DNA of 64,000 nucleotides, from positions 3,297,725 to 3,361,724 of the forward strand of contig NZ_AP018248.1 of the NCBI RefSeq assembly GCF_002368295.1. Reading direction: 5' to 3'. Within the stretch, counting starts at the first letter, position 1. Every line of letters begins with the position of its first letter. A program made the position numbers and the translations under genes. The notes beneath the pieces are model-generated. The model saw only the letters and a program-made list of their open reading frames with translations, searched no databases and had not been told where the DNA came from. The stretch is from Tolypothrix tenuis PCC 7101 (GTDB taxonomy: Bacteria > Cyanobacteriota > Cyanobacteriia > Cyanobacteriales > Nostocaceae). Positions 28,828 to 39,087 of the stretch are shown piece by piece.

Positions 28828-29820
28828 ATGATCAAAGCCAAACACCGCCTATTTTGGGCGATTTTACTCTTAGTTACAGCGCTGATAGTGACGCTAGCGC
28901 TTTCCTTGTCTCAAGGTGCAGTACCTTTGAGTTTAGACGAATTGTGGCAAGCTATTCTGCACCAAGGCGATCGCATCAAGCAAACAATCGTCTGGGATTT
29001 ACGACTTCCGCGGATTGTTGCAGCTTTAATTGTGGGTGCGGCTTTGGGAATGTCTGGCGCATTGTTGCAAGGAATGTTGCGTAATAGCCTAGCTGATCCT
29101 TTTATTTTGGGGATTTCTGCAGGTGCAGGGTTAGTTGTCATTGTGATGGTAGTGTTGCAAATTTTCCCCGCAGCGATTCCTCTAGCAGCTTGGCTGGGAG
29201 CAATTATGACATCGGCTATAGTAATTTTCCTCGGTCGCGCAGGGTCAGGAATTGCTGTAGAACGCTTGATTTTAGGCGGTGTGGCGGTAAGTTCTTTATT
29301 TGGTGCCGTGCAAAGTACGTTACTTTTAGTAGCAGAAGATGGTCAAATTCAAATTGCGCTGAATTGGTTAGTTGGGAGTTTGAACGGACGAGGCTGGAAA
29401 GAAATTGCTACGGCTGGGCCTTACATTATTGTGGCATTACTGGGCGGATGTTTGCTGGCGCGATCGCTCAACGTTTTAGCTTTGGGAGATGATTTAGCTT
29501 TAGGTTTAGGCGTATCATTAACGCGATCGCGTTTATTGATTGGTGGTGTTGCAACTTTACTCGCTGCTAGTGCAGTCAGTATTGGCGGTTTAATCGGCTT
29601 TGTTGGTCTTGTGGTTCCCCACGGTGTCCGCCTCATTGTTGGTACAGATCATCGCTTCGTATTACCACTTTCCGCCTTAGCTGGTGCATGGTTACTCATC
29701 TTTGCCGATTTACTCTCCCGGCTGGGAGCCATAGAATTACCAGTAGGTTCAGTCACCGCTTTGCTAGGTTCACCATTATTTATCTGGTTACTTTATCGCC
29801 GTTCGGCGGGATTGAATTAG
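28828..29820 (+). CDS. FecCD-family ABC transporter permease (iron-siderophore/cobalamin type)
   Basis: 330 residues with about nine or ten membrane segments, the size of FecC/FecD/BtuC permeases. Family motifs include DLRLPRIVAALIVGAALGMS, GALLQGMLRNSLADPFILG and the ATPase-coupling loop LIGFVGLVVPHGVRLIVG. Such permeases import ferric siderophores, haem or vitamin B12 through the plasma membrane. The matching ATPase is at 30898-31674, but an unrelated nuclease-like gene lies between, and no substrate-binding protein is in view. Which metal complex is carried is not decidable here. Confidence 0.92.
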   Translation: MIKAKHRLFWAILLLVTALIVTLALSLSQGAVPLSLDELWQAILHQGDRIKQTIVWDLRLPRIVAALIVGAALGMSGALLQGMLRNSLADPFILGISAGAGLVVIVMVVLQIFPAAIPLAAWLGAIMTSAIVIFLGRAGSGIAVERLILGGVAVSSLFGAVQSTLLLVAEDGQIQIALNWLVGSLNGRGWKEIATAGPYIIVALLGGCLLARSLNVLALGDDLALGLGVSLTRSRLLIGGVATLLAASAVSIGGLIGFVGLVVPHGVRLIVGTDHRFVLPLSALAGAWLLIFADLLSRLGAIELPVGSVTALLGSPLFIWLLYRRSAGLN

Positions 29821-29903
29821 TAGGCAACAAATTTATCAACCAGTATTTCTCACACTTGACTGCTAGATAATTAAGCTAGCACAACAGTGACCAATGTGAG
29901 TGT

Positions 29904-30797
29904 ATGATTGACCACGACAGACTTTTTAAAGAATTGTTATCTACATTTTTTGTAGAGTTTCTTGATTTATTCTTACCACAAATCGTGAGTCAAATTGATA
30001 GAAGTTCTATCCAGTTTCTGCCACAGGAAGTATTCACCGATGTCACTTCTGGAGAAAGGAAAGAAATTGATATTTTAGCGCAAGTATATTATCGGAATCA
30101 GGATACTTGCTTTTTAATTCATGTTGAGAATCAGTCTTACACTGAGTCAGTATTTGCCAAGCGGATGTTTAAATATTTTGCTAGGTTATATGAAAAATAT
30201 GATCTAGCTATTTATCCAGTAGTCATTTTTTCCTTTGATGAACCCAAGCGCCCAGAAACTCAAATTCACACTGTGACGTTTCCCGATTTAAAAGTCTTGG
30301 AGTTTCAATTTACTGCAATTCAATTAAATCGCCTAAGTTGGCGAGACTTTTTACAGCAGCATAACCCAGTAGCTGCGGCCCTAATGGCAAAAATGAATAT
30401 TCCGGTAAACGAAAGACCACAAGTAAAAGCAGAATGTTTACGGTTATTAGCGACATTAAAATTAGATCCCGCTCGAATGCAGTTAATTTTGGGTTTTGTT
30501 GATACCTATTTACAGTTAAGTGCCGCAGAAGAAACTATTTTTAAAGCAGCAATCGATACAATGAACTTAGATGAAAAGGAGGAAGTTATGGAAATTGTCA
30601 CTAGTTGGGAACAAAGAGGAATGCAAGCAGAAAGACAAGCGACCATTATTGAGGTTTTAAAACTCCGATTTGGTGATATTGATGCTGCATTAGAACAAAT
30701 AATTCCTAAGTTAGCGCAGTTACCAAGAGAGGATTATTTAAGTCTACTTTGGAGATTATCTCGTGAGCAATTGCTGGCAAGATTTCAAAGTGAATAA
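29904..30797 (+). CDS. Rpn/PD-(D/E)XK nuclease-like protein with C-terminal DUF4351
   Basis: 297 residues. The N-terminal part has the Rpn-family nuclease pattern: DRLFKELL at the start, then EIDILAQVYY...CFLIHVENQSY giving the D and E-x-Q positions of a PD-(D/E)XK active site. The C-terminal 60 residues (IIEVLKLRFGDIDAALEQII, LSLLWRLSREQLLARF) match DUF4351. Rpn proteins are linked to RecA-independent recombination and to defence-like roles; in cyanobacteria they occur in many dispersed copies. This one sits between the permease and ATPase genes of one transporter, suggesting insertion into an operon. Confidence 0.85.
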   Translation: MIDHDRLFKELLSTFFVEFLDLFLPQIVSQIDRSSIQFLPQEVFTDVTSGERKEIDILAQVYYRNQDTCFLIHVENQSYTESVFAKRMFKYFARLYEKYDLAIYPVVIFSFDEPKRPETQIHTVTFPDLKVLEFQFTAIQLNRLSWRDFLQQHNPVAAALMAKMNIPVNERPQVKAECLRLLATLKLDPARMQLILGFVDTYLQLSAAEETIFKAAIDTMNLDEKEEVMEIVTSWEQRGMQAERQATIIEVLKLRFGDIDAALEQIIPKLAQLPREDYLSLLWRLSREQLLARFQSE

Positions 30798-30849
30798 ATC
30801 AGAAATGGGGATTGGGGGCTGAACAATGAGTAAGGGAGAAATAACAAAT

Positions 30850-30892
30850 GCCAATTACCAATTACCCATTACCCATTACCCATTACCAAATA
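30850..30892. repeat. TTACCCA heptamer array upstream of the FecE-type gene
   Basis: About six heptamers ending seven bases before the ATG. They are open in the ATPase frame, so a longer protein with a LPITHYPLP-like leader could be read from 30826; this is almost certainly a repeat artefact. Confidence 0.75.
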
Positions 30893-30897
30893 ATACT

Positions 30898-31674
30898 ATG
30901 CCACTTGATTTACAAAACCTCACTGGCGGTTACACCTCAGATCCCATTATTCAAAACATTAACCTAACATTACAAACAGGAGAATGGTTGAGTTTAGTTG
31001 GTGCTAATGGTTCTGGGAAATCTACCTTATTAAAATTACTTAGTCGCATTCTTTCGCCGCAGCAAGGAACTGTGTTGTTAGATGGCAAAGAAATTCACTC
31101 CCAACCACCACATTTAGTAGCTCAAAAGTTGGCGTTATTACCGCAACAACAAACTGTACCTATAGGCTTAACTGTGCGACAATTAGTAGGCTTAGGACGT
31201 ACACCCTATCAACCTTGGTGGCAATGGGAATTAACAGCTAAAGATAAGCAGAAAGTAGAAGCTGCAATTGCTAAAACCCAACTAGAAAAATTTAGCGATC
31301 GCCTGGTTGAACAGCTTTCTGGAGGCGAAAGACAACGGGCTTTTTTGGCTTTAGCTTTGGCACAAGAACCACAGGTTTTATTATTAGATGAACCGACAAC
31401 TTATTTAGATATCAATTATCAGTTACAACTATTAGAATTACTCAAAGATTTAAATCTGCAACAAGAATTAACTATTGTCACAGTATTACACGAATTAAAT
31501 TTAGCGGCGCGTTATAGTTCCCGCATTGCTTTATTAAAACAAGGTCAACTTTGGGATGTCGGTACACCAGCAGCCGTCCTCACCCCAGATGCGATCGCCC
31601 AAGTCTTCGGCGTAGAATCCGTTATTATCCAAACGCCTGTCGGTTTACAGGTTTGTGCGATCGCGGCTGTGTAA
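30898..31674 (+). CDS. FecE-family ABC transporter ATP-binding protein
   Basis: 258 residues from ATG 30898. Walker A GANGSGKST (35-43), signature LSGGERQ (140-146), Walker B LLLDEP (161-166) and the switch His in VTVLHELN. This is the BtuD/FhuC/FecE type that powers FecCD permeases. The in-frame ATG at 30826 was rejected because the extra 24 codons are made of heptamer repeat. Its natural partner is the permease at 28828-29820, separated by the Rpn-like gene. Confidence 0.92.
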   Translation: MPLDLQNLTGGYTSDPIIQNINLTLQTGEWLSLVGANGSGKSTLLKLLSRILSPQQGTVLLDGKEIHSQPPHLVAQKLALLPQQQTVPIGLTVRQLVGLGRTPYQPWWQWELTAKDKQKVEAAIAKTQLEKFSDRLVEQLSGGERQRAFLALALAQEPQVLLLDEPTTYLDINYQLQLLELLKDLNLQQELTIVTVLHELNLAARYSSRIALLKQGQLWDVGTPAAVLTPDAIAQVFGVESVIIQTPVGLQVCAIAAV

Positions 31675-31679
31675 TGGGA

Positions 31680-31772
31680 AGGGGGAAAGGGAAAAAGGGG
31701 AAGGGGGAAGGGGGAAAGGGGAAATTATTATTACCCATTACCCATTACCCATTACCCATTACCCATTACCCG
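31680..31772. repeat. G-rich simple repeat plus TTACCCA heptamers
   Basis: GGGGGAAGGGGG-like purine stretch (31680-31720) followed by six TTACCCA units, directly upstream of the multi-domain kinase. Confidence 0.75.
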
Positions 31773-31848
31773 TTTGTTATATACCTTCCCATTCATGGGA
31801 ACACTAGTTAATAAATCAAATTTTATTAACATAGTGAGTTTTAGTGAT

Positions 31849-34800
31849 ATGGTGGGTGCATTATTTAAAATTCTAGGATACCAAATTGAGCAACAAATCT
31901 ATGCGGGAGATAGAACAGTTGTCTACCGGGGAATTAGAAAGCTAGATTCACATCCTGTAATTTTAAAATTGATGCGGAATGACTATCCGAGTCTGAACGA
32001 AGTTATTCAATTTCGTAACCAGTACAATATTACGAAAAATCTCAATATCTGCGGTGTTGTTAAACCATACAGTCTGGAACAATATGGTAATGGCTATGTA
32101 CTGGTAATGGAAGATTATGGTGGTGTATCTTTATCCCATTACCTGAAGCAACATCTTGTTGGGGGTAAGTTACCTCTAGGAGAATTTTTTCCGATTGCGA
32201 TCGCAATTACTATAACTCTGGGTGAACTGCACAGACAACGCATCATTTACAAAGATATTAAGCCTGCTAATATCTTGATTCATCCTGAAACTAAGCAAAT
32301 TAAAATTATTGATTTTTCTATTGCTTCTTTATTACCAAGAGAAAGTCAACAAATACAAAATCCTAATGTTTTAGAAGGAACTTTGGCTTATATTTCTCCA
32401 GAACAAACTGGCAGAATGAATCGGGGTATTGATTATCGCACAGATTTTTATTCTTTGGGTGTAACTTTTTATGAGTTATTGACGGGAAAGTTACCCTTTG
32501 AATCAGCCGATCCTCTGGAGTTGGTTTACTGTCATATTGCTAAAATGCCTATGGCATTGGGTAACAGCAAAGAAATTCCCCAGGTACTGTCTGATATTGT
32601 CATGAAACTGATGGCGAAGAATGCCGAAGACCGCTATCAGAGTGCGGCTGGTTTAAGATATGACTTAGAACATTGTTTTAGTCAATGGCAAAAAAACAGT
32701 GCGATCGCAGCTTTCGCACTAGGACAAAGAGATATTAGCGATCGCTTTTTAATTCCAGAAAAACTCTATGGACGACAAAGCGATGTTGAGGCTTTACTAC
32801 AGGTATTTGACCGGGTTGCAGGTAATAGAGAACAGACAGCAAATTATAATTTATTATCTCAAAGCGAACTAGTTTTAATAGCAGGTTTTTCGGGTATTGG
32901 GAAAACTGCTGTAGTCAATGAAGTTCATAAGCCGATTGTGCGGCAAAAAGGCTATTTTATTGCAGGTAAGTTTGACCAGTTTCAACGTAACATTCCCTTC
33001 TTTGCTTTTGTGCAAGCTTTAGAGGATTTGATGTCACAAATTCTCACCCAAAGCGATAGCCAAATTGCTGATTGGAAAACGAAAATTTTAGCTGCATTGG
33101 GAGATAATGCTGAAGTTATTATTGATGTGATTCCTGAATTGAAAAGAATAATTGGTACCCCACAACCTGTCACAGAACTTGCTGGTAGTGCTGCACAACA
33201 AAGATTTAATCGCTTATTTCGCAAATTTATTCAGGTATTTGCCACTCCTGAACATCCTTTAGTGATATTTTTAGATGATTTGCAATGGGCAGATACAGCA
33301 TCATTGCAATTATTAAAAATGTTAATGAGTGAAATTAAAATTAGAAGTTTATTAATTATTGGTGCCTATCGGGATAATGAAGTTACAGAGAACCATCCCT
33401 TAATGCTGACATTAGATGAATTACGTAATACTCAATTTCAAAATAAAATCACCACAATTACCTTAGAACCACTCACTGCTACAGATATCAATCATTTATT
33501 TGCTGATAGTTTAAGCTGTACCTTAAAAGAAGCATTACCTCTGGCTAAACTAATTTATCAAAAAACACAAGGGAATCCTTTTTTTAGCTTGCAAATGTTA
33601 AAAAGCCTTCATGCAGAAGGGCATATTAATTTTGCACCAGAATTTGGTATTTGGCGATATGACTTGCATCAGGTAGACAATTTAAAACTGACAGATAATG
33701 TTGTGGAGTTTATGGTGCAGCAATTGCAGAAATTACCAGCAGCCACACAAGATATCTTAAAGTTAGCGGCTTGTATTGGTAATACATTTGATTTAGAAAC
33801 TTTAGCAATTGTCTATGAAAAACCTTTGGTAGAAACCGCCGCTAATTTATGGTCAGCTTTAACTGAAGGTTTAATTGTAGCTAGAAGCCAAACATATAAA
33901 TTTTTCTACCAAGAAGATAATACATCTCAACTTCATAGTTATGGTAATTTTTTTAATGGCGATGATTATATTTATGATTTTCTCCACGACCGCGTCCAAC
34001 AAGCTGCTTATTCTTTAATTGATGAATCCCAAAAACAAGTTACGCATTTGCAAATTGGTAATTTACTATTAAAAAATATTTCTGGTGATGCACAGGAAGA
34101 GCATATTTTTGAGCTTGTCAATCATTTGAATATAGGATTACAATTAATTACCGAACTAAGCCAAAAAGAGCAAGTAGTGCGATTGAATTTGCAAGCAGGA
34201 TGTAAAGCTAAGGCTGCCACAGCTTACGCCACAGCATCCCAATATTTAGCAACTGCTATGCAATTGTTATCCGATAATAGCTGGTTAACACAATATGAAT
34301 TAACTTTTACAATTTACAAAGAACTTGCAGAAGTTGAGTATTTAAATAGTAATTTTATTCAATCTCATGCCCTGATTAAAGAAGCATTAATCCAGGTAAA
34401 ATCAGCACCGCAGAAAGCTGAATTATATAATCTATTAATTGTACAGCATACAATGCAAGCTGATTATGCCTTAGCAATTGAGGTGGGTAAACAAGCTTTA
34501 TCTCTGTTGGATATTGATTTTTCTGATGCTAATATTAAATATTTGATTGATGCCGAAATTGCGGAAATTACCGCTAGTTTAGCCAATTGCTCAGTTATTT
34601 CGCTTTTGGATGCACCCGTAAATACAAATCCAATTTATAGTTCTGCCATTAAATTATTAATTAGTTTAGATCCACCTACTTATATTAGTTCCTCACTGGA
34701 TTTATATATTTTTGTGACAGTCAAAGCGACAAATCTGTCAATTAAATATGGTAATGTGGCGGAATCGGCTAAAGCCTATGTTAATTATGGTTTTCTTTTA

Positions 34801-37419
34801 GGTTCGACTTTAGGAGATTATCGTACAGGATATGAATTTGGCATTCTAGCAACTCAAATAGCTGACAAATTTCACGATCGCGGTCAAAAATGTAAAGTAA
34901 ATTTATTGCTGGGTAATTGGTTACATAATTGGAGTAAACCCGCGCATTTAGCAATTGCCATTAACAATACTGGCTACCAAGCTGGCTTAGATGCAGGAGA
35001 ATTACAATTCGCGGGTTATAACTTGTTGGGTAATATATGCAATCAATATTTTCAAGGCGCTAACTTAAATCATATTCGTGCAGATATTAGCAAATTTCTG
35101 CCTTTTACTCACCAAACAAAAAATACATTCATATCTGAGATTTTAATCGAAATACAACAGGTAATCGCGCAATTAATTGGTGATTCTTCACAGCCATCTG
35201 CACCAGAATTACAGCAGATTAGTCAATCAGCAATGACGCTGGCGATCGCGCATCTTTTCAAAGCGCAATTAAATTATTTACAAGCACAATTTGATATTGC
35301 TTTACACCACATCACCCAAGCAGAAAAATATCTGCCGGCGATTTTTGGTTTTACGACTTCAGCTAGTTATCCTTTTGCTCATGCTTTAATTTTAGCGGCG
35401 CTTTATCCCCAAGCATCTCAAGAAAAACAACGTCAATACTGGCAAAATTTAATTAACCATCAAAATCAAATCAAAATTTGGGCAAATTCCTGTCCGGAAA
35501 ACTTTGAGCATCGCTATTTGTTAATTCAAGCAGAAATTGCGCGGATTACCAACCGAGAATTAGAGGCGATGGATCTTTACGATCGCGCGATCGCCTCGGC
35601 GCAAATTCATGGCTTTAAGCAAAATGTCGCTTTAGCCAAGGAATTAGCCGGGAAGTTTTGGTTCGCCAAAGGTAAAAGCAATATTGCTCAACTTTATCTC
35701 AGCGAGGCAGTAGACGCTTACATCCAATGGGGAGCCATCTCCCAAGTTAAACTTTTAGAAGCACAATACCCACGCTTATTAAAGAAAAATCAAAATTTAT
35801 CGCTGTTAGCAACTGAATCTCGCCAAAAAAGCATTATATCTACCACTAACATTAATTTCTCAGCACAACTAGACTGTGCAGCTTTTTTCAAAGCCTCCCA
35901 AGCGATCGCAGGAGAAATTCAACTCGAACAACTCTTGGCAATTTTAATGCAAGTCATGCTGGAGAATACTGGCGCGAAAAAATGCGTGCTGTTATTAACC
36001 AAGAACCAGCAGTTAGCGATCGCCGCCACAGCTAGCTTTGATGGAGACAAGATTCTCTCTCAAACTCATCTCTCAGCCATACCTTTAGAAACCAGCCAAG
36101 ATATTCCCCTAGCCGCGATCAACTACGTCAAGCGCACCATGACACCCTTGGTAATTGATGACATTGCTAGCGAATCACGCTTTGCTAGCGATGCTTACAT
36201 CATCTCCCAGCAACCGCGCAGTGTGCTGTGTACTCCCATCCTCAATCAAGGTGAGTTGATGGGTGTATTGTACTTAGAAAACCAACTGACAGCCGGAGTT
36301 TTCACCCGCGATCGCTTAGAAGTAGTGCAACTTTTAACCAGTCAAGCTGCTATCTCCCTAGAAAACGCCCAACTTTACACCGATTTATCGCAAACCACAG
36401 CCGAACTCCAACAAGTAAACACCCAATTAGCCGCATATTCTCATACTTTAGAGGCAAAAGTTGCCGAGCGTACAGCACAATTAAATGCTCAAACACAAGA
36501 ATTAGAAACAGCATTTAAAAACTTACAAACTGCTCAAATGCAACTGATTCAGAATGAAAAAATGTCGGCTTTAGGACAGCTAGTAGCAGGAATTGCTCAT
36601 GAAATTAATAACCCCATTAGCTTTATTTTTAGCAATCTTTCCCCTGCCACAGAATATATTAATGATTTAATTCATGTTTTGCAATGTTATCGTCAACAAT
36701 ATCCCCAACCCACGCCACAACTGCAAGAACAAATTGCTGATGTTGAACTAGATTTTATCACCCTAGATTTGCAAAAAATTCTCCATTCTATGGAAGTTGG
36801 CGCAGAAAGAATTCGTAATATTGTCGTCTCACTGCGAAATTTCTCCCGTCTGGATGAAGCGGAAATTAAAGCTGTAGATATTCATGAAGGGATTGATAGT
36901 ACTTTGATGATTTTGCAAAACCTCCTGCAAGCAAAATCCGAACGCCCAGAAATTCTTGTCAGCAAACAATACGGAAAACTGCCCTTAATTGAATGTTATG
37001 CCGGACAACTTAACCAGGTATTTATGAACCTGATTATGAATGCCATTGAAGCCTTAGATGATGCCATGATTCAAGGAAAAATGACTGACAATCCTCAAAT
37101 TTGTATTCGTACAGAACTGGATGAATTAGATAAAATCAAGATTTACATTGCTGATAATGGTATTGGTATTAATGACAGCATCAAGCCTTATTTATTTGAC
37201 CCTTTCTTTACCACTAAACAAGTTGGCAAAGGCACAGGTTTAGGCTTATCCATCAGTTACCAAATAATTGTAGATAAACACCAAGGAATCTTAGAATGTC
37301 AATCAACACCAGGTGCAGGTGCAGAGTTTGTGATTACACTACCAATTCGGCGGACAAGGTTTAATCTCGGTGTAGATATTGAAAATATCTATATTTTAGA
37401 ATCTGACGACACCTTGTAA
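31849..37419 (+). CDS. Ser/Thr kinase-AAA-GAF-histidine kinase multidomain protein
   Basis: About 1856 residues from ATG 31849; ATG 31795 is an alternative, and anything further upstream runs into repeats. Order: a Hanks-type kinase (about 10-275; IIYKDIKPANILI catalytic loop, IDFSIA for DFG, SPEQTGRMNRG), an AAA/STAND-like ATPase with P-loop GFSGIGKT (about 320-620), a long helical TPR-like region (about 650-1330), GAF (about 1360-1510), a coiled coil, then HisKA (LVAGIAHEINNPISF) and HATPase_c with GKGTGLGLSISYQII. Such proteins are typical of filamentous cyanobacteria (HstK-like); some affect heterocyst or stress responses. Both kinase activities look intact. Its last 24 bases overlap the convergent J-domain gene. 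Confidence 0.9.
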   Translation: MVGALFKILGYQIEQQIYAGDRTVVYRGIRKLDSHPVILKLMRNDYPSLNEVIQFRNQYNITKNLNICGVVKPYSLEQYGNGYVLVMEDYGGVSLSHYLKQHLVGGKLPLGEFFPIAIAITITLGELHRQRIIYKDIKPANILIHPETKQIKIIDFSIASLLPRESQQIQNPNVLEGTLAYISPEQTGRMNRGIDYRTDFYSLGVTFYELLTGKLPFESADPLELVYCHIAKMPMALGNSKEIPQVLSDIVMKLMAKNAEDRYQSAAGLRYDLEHCFSQWQKNSAIAAFALGQRDISDRFLIPEKLYGRQSDVEALLQVFDRVAGNREQTANYNLLSQSELVLIAGFSGIGKTAVVNEVHKPIVRQKGYFIAGKFDQFQRNIPFFAFVQALEDLMSQILTQSDSQIADWKTKILAALGDNAEVIIDVIPELKRIIGTPQPVTELAGSAAQQRFNRLFRKFIQVFATPEHPLVIFLDDLQWADTASLQLLKMLMSEIKIRSLLIIGAYRDNEVTENHPLMLTLDELRNTQFQNKITTITLEPLTATDINHLFADSLSCTLKEALPLAKLIYQKTQGNPFFSLQMLKSLHAEGHINFAPEFGIWRYDLHQVDNLKLTDNVVEFMVQQLQKLPAATQDILKLAACIGNTFDLETLAIVYEKPLVETAANLWSALTEGLIVARSQTYKFFYQEDNTSQLHSYGNFFNGDDYIYDFLHDRVQQAAYSLIDESQKQVTHLQIGNLLLKNISGDAQEEHIFELVNHLNIGLQLITELSQKEQVVRLNLQAGCKAKAATAYATASQYLATAMQLLSDNSWLTQYELTFTIYKELAEVEYLNSNFIQSHALIKEALIQVKSAPQKAELYNLLIVQHTMQADYALAIEVGKQALSLLDIDFSDANIKYLIDAEIAEITASLANCSVISLLDAPVNTNPIYSSAIKLLISLDPPTYISSSLDLYIFVTVKATNLSIKYGNVAESAKAYVNYGFLLGSTLGDYRTGYEFGILATQIADKFHDRGQKCKVNLLLGNWLHNWSKPAHLAIAINNTGYQAGLDAGELQFAGYNLLGNICNQYFQGANLNHIRADISKFLPFTHQTKNTFISEILIEIQQVIAQLIGDSSQPSAPELQQISQSAMTLAIAHLFKAQLNYLQAQFDIALHHITQAEKYLPAIFGFTTSASYPFAHALILAALYPQASQEKQRQYWQNLINHQNQIKIWANSCPENFEHRYLLIQAEIARITNRELEAMDLYDRAIASAQIHGFKQNVALAKELAGKFWFAKGKSNIAQLYLSEAVDAYIQWGAISQVKLLEAQYPRLLKKNQNLSLLATESRQKSIISTTNINFSAQLDCAAFFKASQAIAGEIQLEQLLAILMQVMLENTGAKKCVLLLTKNQQLAIAATASFDGDKILSQTHLSAIPLETSQDIPLAAINYVKRTMTPLVIDDIASESRFASDAYIISQQPRSVLCTPILNQGELMGVLYLENQLTAGVFTRDRLEVVQLLTSQAAISLENAQLYTDLSQTTAELQQVNTQLAAYSHTLEAKVAERTAQLNAQTQELETAFKNLQTAQMQLIQNEKMSALGQLVAGIAHEINNPISFIFSNLSPATEYINDLIHVLQCYRQQYPQPTPQLQEQIADVELDFITLDLQKILHSMEVGAERIRNIVVSLRNFSRLDEAEIKAVDIHEGIDSTLMILQNLLQAKSERPEILVSKQYGKLPLIECYAGQLNQVFMNLIMNAIEALDDAMIQGKMTDNPQICIRTELDELDKIKIYIADNGIGINDSIKPYLFDPFFTTKQVGKGTGLGLSISYQIIVDKHQGILECQSTPGAGAEFVITLPIRRTRFNLGVDIENIYILESDDTL

Positions 37420-38457
37420 TTCTGATAGCATCTGCTCTAAAATATCTGCCATAATTTCTTGGTTTAAATCATGTAATATTCCTGGGCCATTGAGAAACTC
37501 TTGAATTGTAATTTTTTGTTCCTTAAAATCTTTTACAAAATCTCGAATTTCTGTAACTATATTCATTTGACTCTCTATTTCATCTAACATTTGATTAACC
37601 GAGTCCACACCTGCTTTGGCTGCTTTGCGATGATCTGCAACCATTGCTCCTTCTGGGGTATGTTTCGCCTGACGCAGTTCTCGTTTTAAATTCTCATATT
37701 GATTTTTTAAAATTTGGTTTTGCTGTTCGAGAGTCTTACATCTTCTAGTTAAATCATCTTCGCTATTATTATCAATAGATTCGCCTAATTCATGCTGACG
37801 TTCAATTTCTAAAAGTCTCGCTAAATCTCCTTCTTGGTAAGCTTTATTAATTTCCTTCATGATTTCTGTATGGTACATTTGCGTTTCGCTGTCTTTCACT
37901 TTATCTGGATGAAAGATTTCCGCTAATCTGAGAAATGTTTGGCGAATTTTCCGAGATTCATCTTTTCTCGTTGCCGAATTATCTCCCCATTCTTGCTGTC
38001 TTTGGTGATGTTGATTGCGATTTTCTTCACTCTCTTCCTCGAAATCAAACTCTTGTCGTAAATTTTCAAACAGTTCATCTATTTCTGTATCTTCTTGCTG
38101 ACTTTCAATCTTAGGACTAATCACTCCTGCTAATTGCAGGTTCCGATAAAGTAATTTAATATTTTTTAAGCTTTGTTTACCTAATTTCCTGGTTGTAAAT
38201 ATTTCTGCAAATAGGGCATGAATCTCCTGATCTATGTCAGTCATTTGCTTTAACTTGGGAGTAGCGCGATGAAATATCTCCGTGGCTAAAGAGCGCATTT
38301 TTTCGACAAAATTTTTTAATTCTGTGCGCTTGCGCTTAATCTGTTTTAGTAGCGATTGATGTTCCTTTTCTAGCGCATCTAAATAGATATGTAACTCCGA
38401 GAGTGCTAATGGTGTAGCTTGCACTGAGTGAGATTTCGATGATTTTGTTCGCGGCAT
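37396..38457 (-). CDS. J-domain (DnaJ-like) protein with coiled coils
   Basis: 353 residues. A J-domain lies in the middle (about 165-225) with the invariant HPD in FLRLAEIFHPDKVKDSE and helix AYQEGDLARLLEI. The flanking regions are strongly helical and charged: an N-terminal coiled coil (about 20-60) and a C-terminal one (about 230-275, CKTLEQQNQILKNQYENLK). No Gly/Phe or zinc-finger domain is present, so this is a class C-type J-protein that would recruit DnaK to a specific client. It converges on the multidomain kinase with 24 bases of overlap; that arrangement may be fortuitous. Confidence 0.82.
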   Translation of the reverse strand: MPRTKSSKSHSVQATPLALSELHIYLDALEKEHQSLLKQIKRKRTELKNFVEKMRSLATEIFHRATPKLKQMTDIDQEIHALFAEIFTTRKLGKQSLKNIKLLYRNLQLAGVISPKIESQQEDTEIDELFENLRQEFDFEEESEENRNQHHQRQQEWGDNSATRKDESRKIRQTFLRLAEIFHPDKVKDSETQMYHTEIMKEINKAYQEGDLARLLEIERQHELGESIDNNSEDDLTRRCKTLEQQNQILKNQYENLKRELRQAKHTPEGAMVADHRKAAKAGVDSVNQMLDEIESQMNIVTEIRDFVKDFKEQKITIQEFLNGPGILHDLNQEIMADILEQMLSELQGVVRF

Positions 38458-39087
38458 AAAATACCTAAAAAACTCAAGGGTTAAATAAATAACACAACTG
38501 TTAAGTTTAGAAGTTATTAGTTACAGAAGATACTTTCTAGATGATACATGATTGCTGTAATCAGTAATCGCCCAAAAATCAATTTCTGCGTAGAGGTAAA
38601 CCACAATAGGCGACAAGTATATTTAATTTCTCATGTACAAGAGTGCGTTAGCGCAGAGAGGACAGCATCATCCAGAATTTTTGGTACTAGAAAGCGGAAA
38701 GTTATTAAATTGTTGTAAAAGCTACATTTTCCTGATTGAAAGCGGTTTTGTTAATTGCCAACTATAACTACAGACGTAGAAGTTAAACAATAAGAATAAA
38801 TTTTAGGAAAAATTTAGAATTTTTATCGGCTTTCCCTTTCAGAATGAGCGCAATAGCTGTTGTAGTTCTTTTGATAATCAAGTACTATCTGACGAAATAT
38901 CAATAAACCCCACTGGTTAATTCTAGAGGAGGTGATGCCTAAGAGGGTTGAGGTGCTATTTATGGTAATAGCAAATGTAATTCTAGCTATTCAACTGTCA
39001 AAACCATTGATAGCATAGGAATTTCACACTTTAATTGAGTAATATTTCTGATATTGCCATGTCTACTACTATTAGGTAGGTAACATT
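38458..39087. other. 630-bp gap without a recognisable gene
   Basis: AT-rich sequence. GAGTGCGTTAGCGCAGAGAGG at 38640-38660 belongs to the dispersed GCGTTAGC repeat. A perfect GGAGGTG followed at once by ATG (38931-38939) opens a 27-codon frame, but the spacing is too short for a normal ribosome-binding site. Nothing else was recognised. Confidence 0.45.

Noticed and set aside
38931..39020. 27-codon frame behind a perfect GGAGGTG
   Set aside because: The ATG follows the Shine-Dalgarno sequence almost directly, the peptide is very short and no homologue was recognised.
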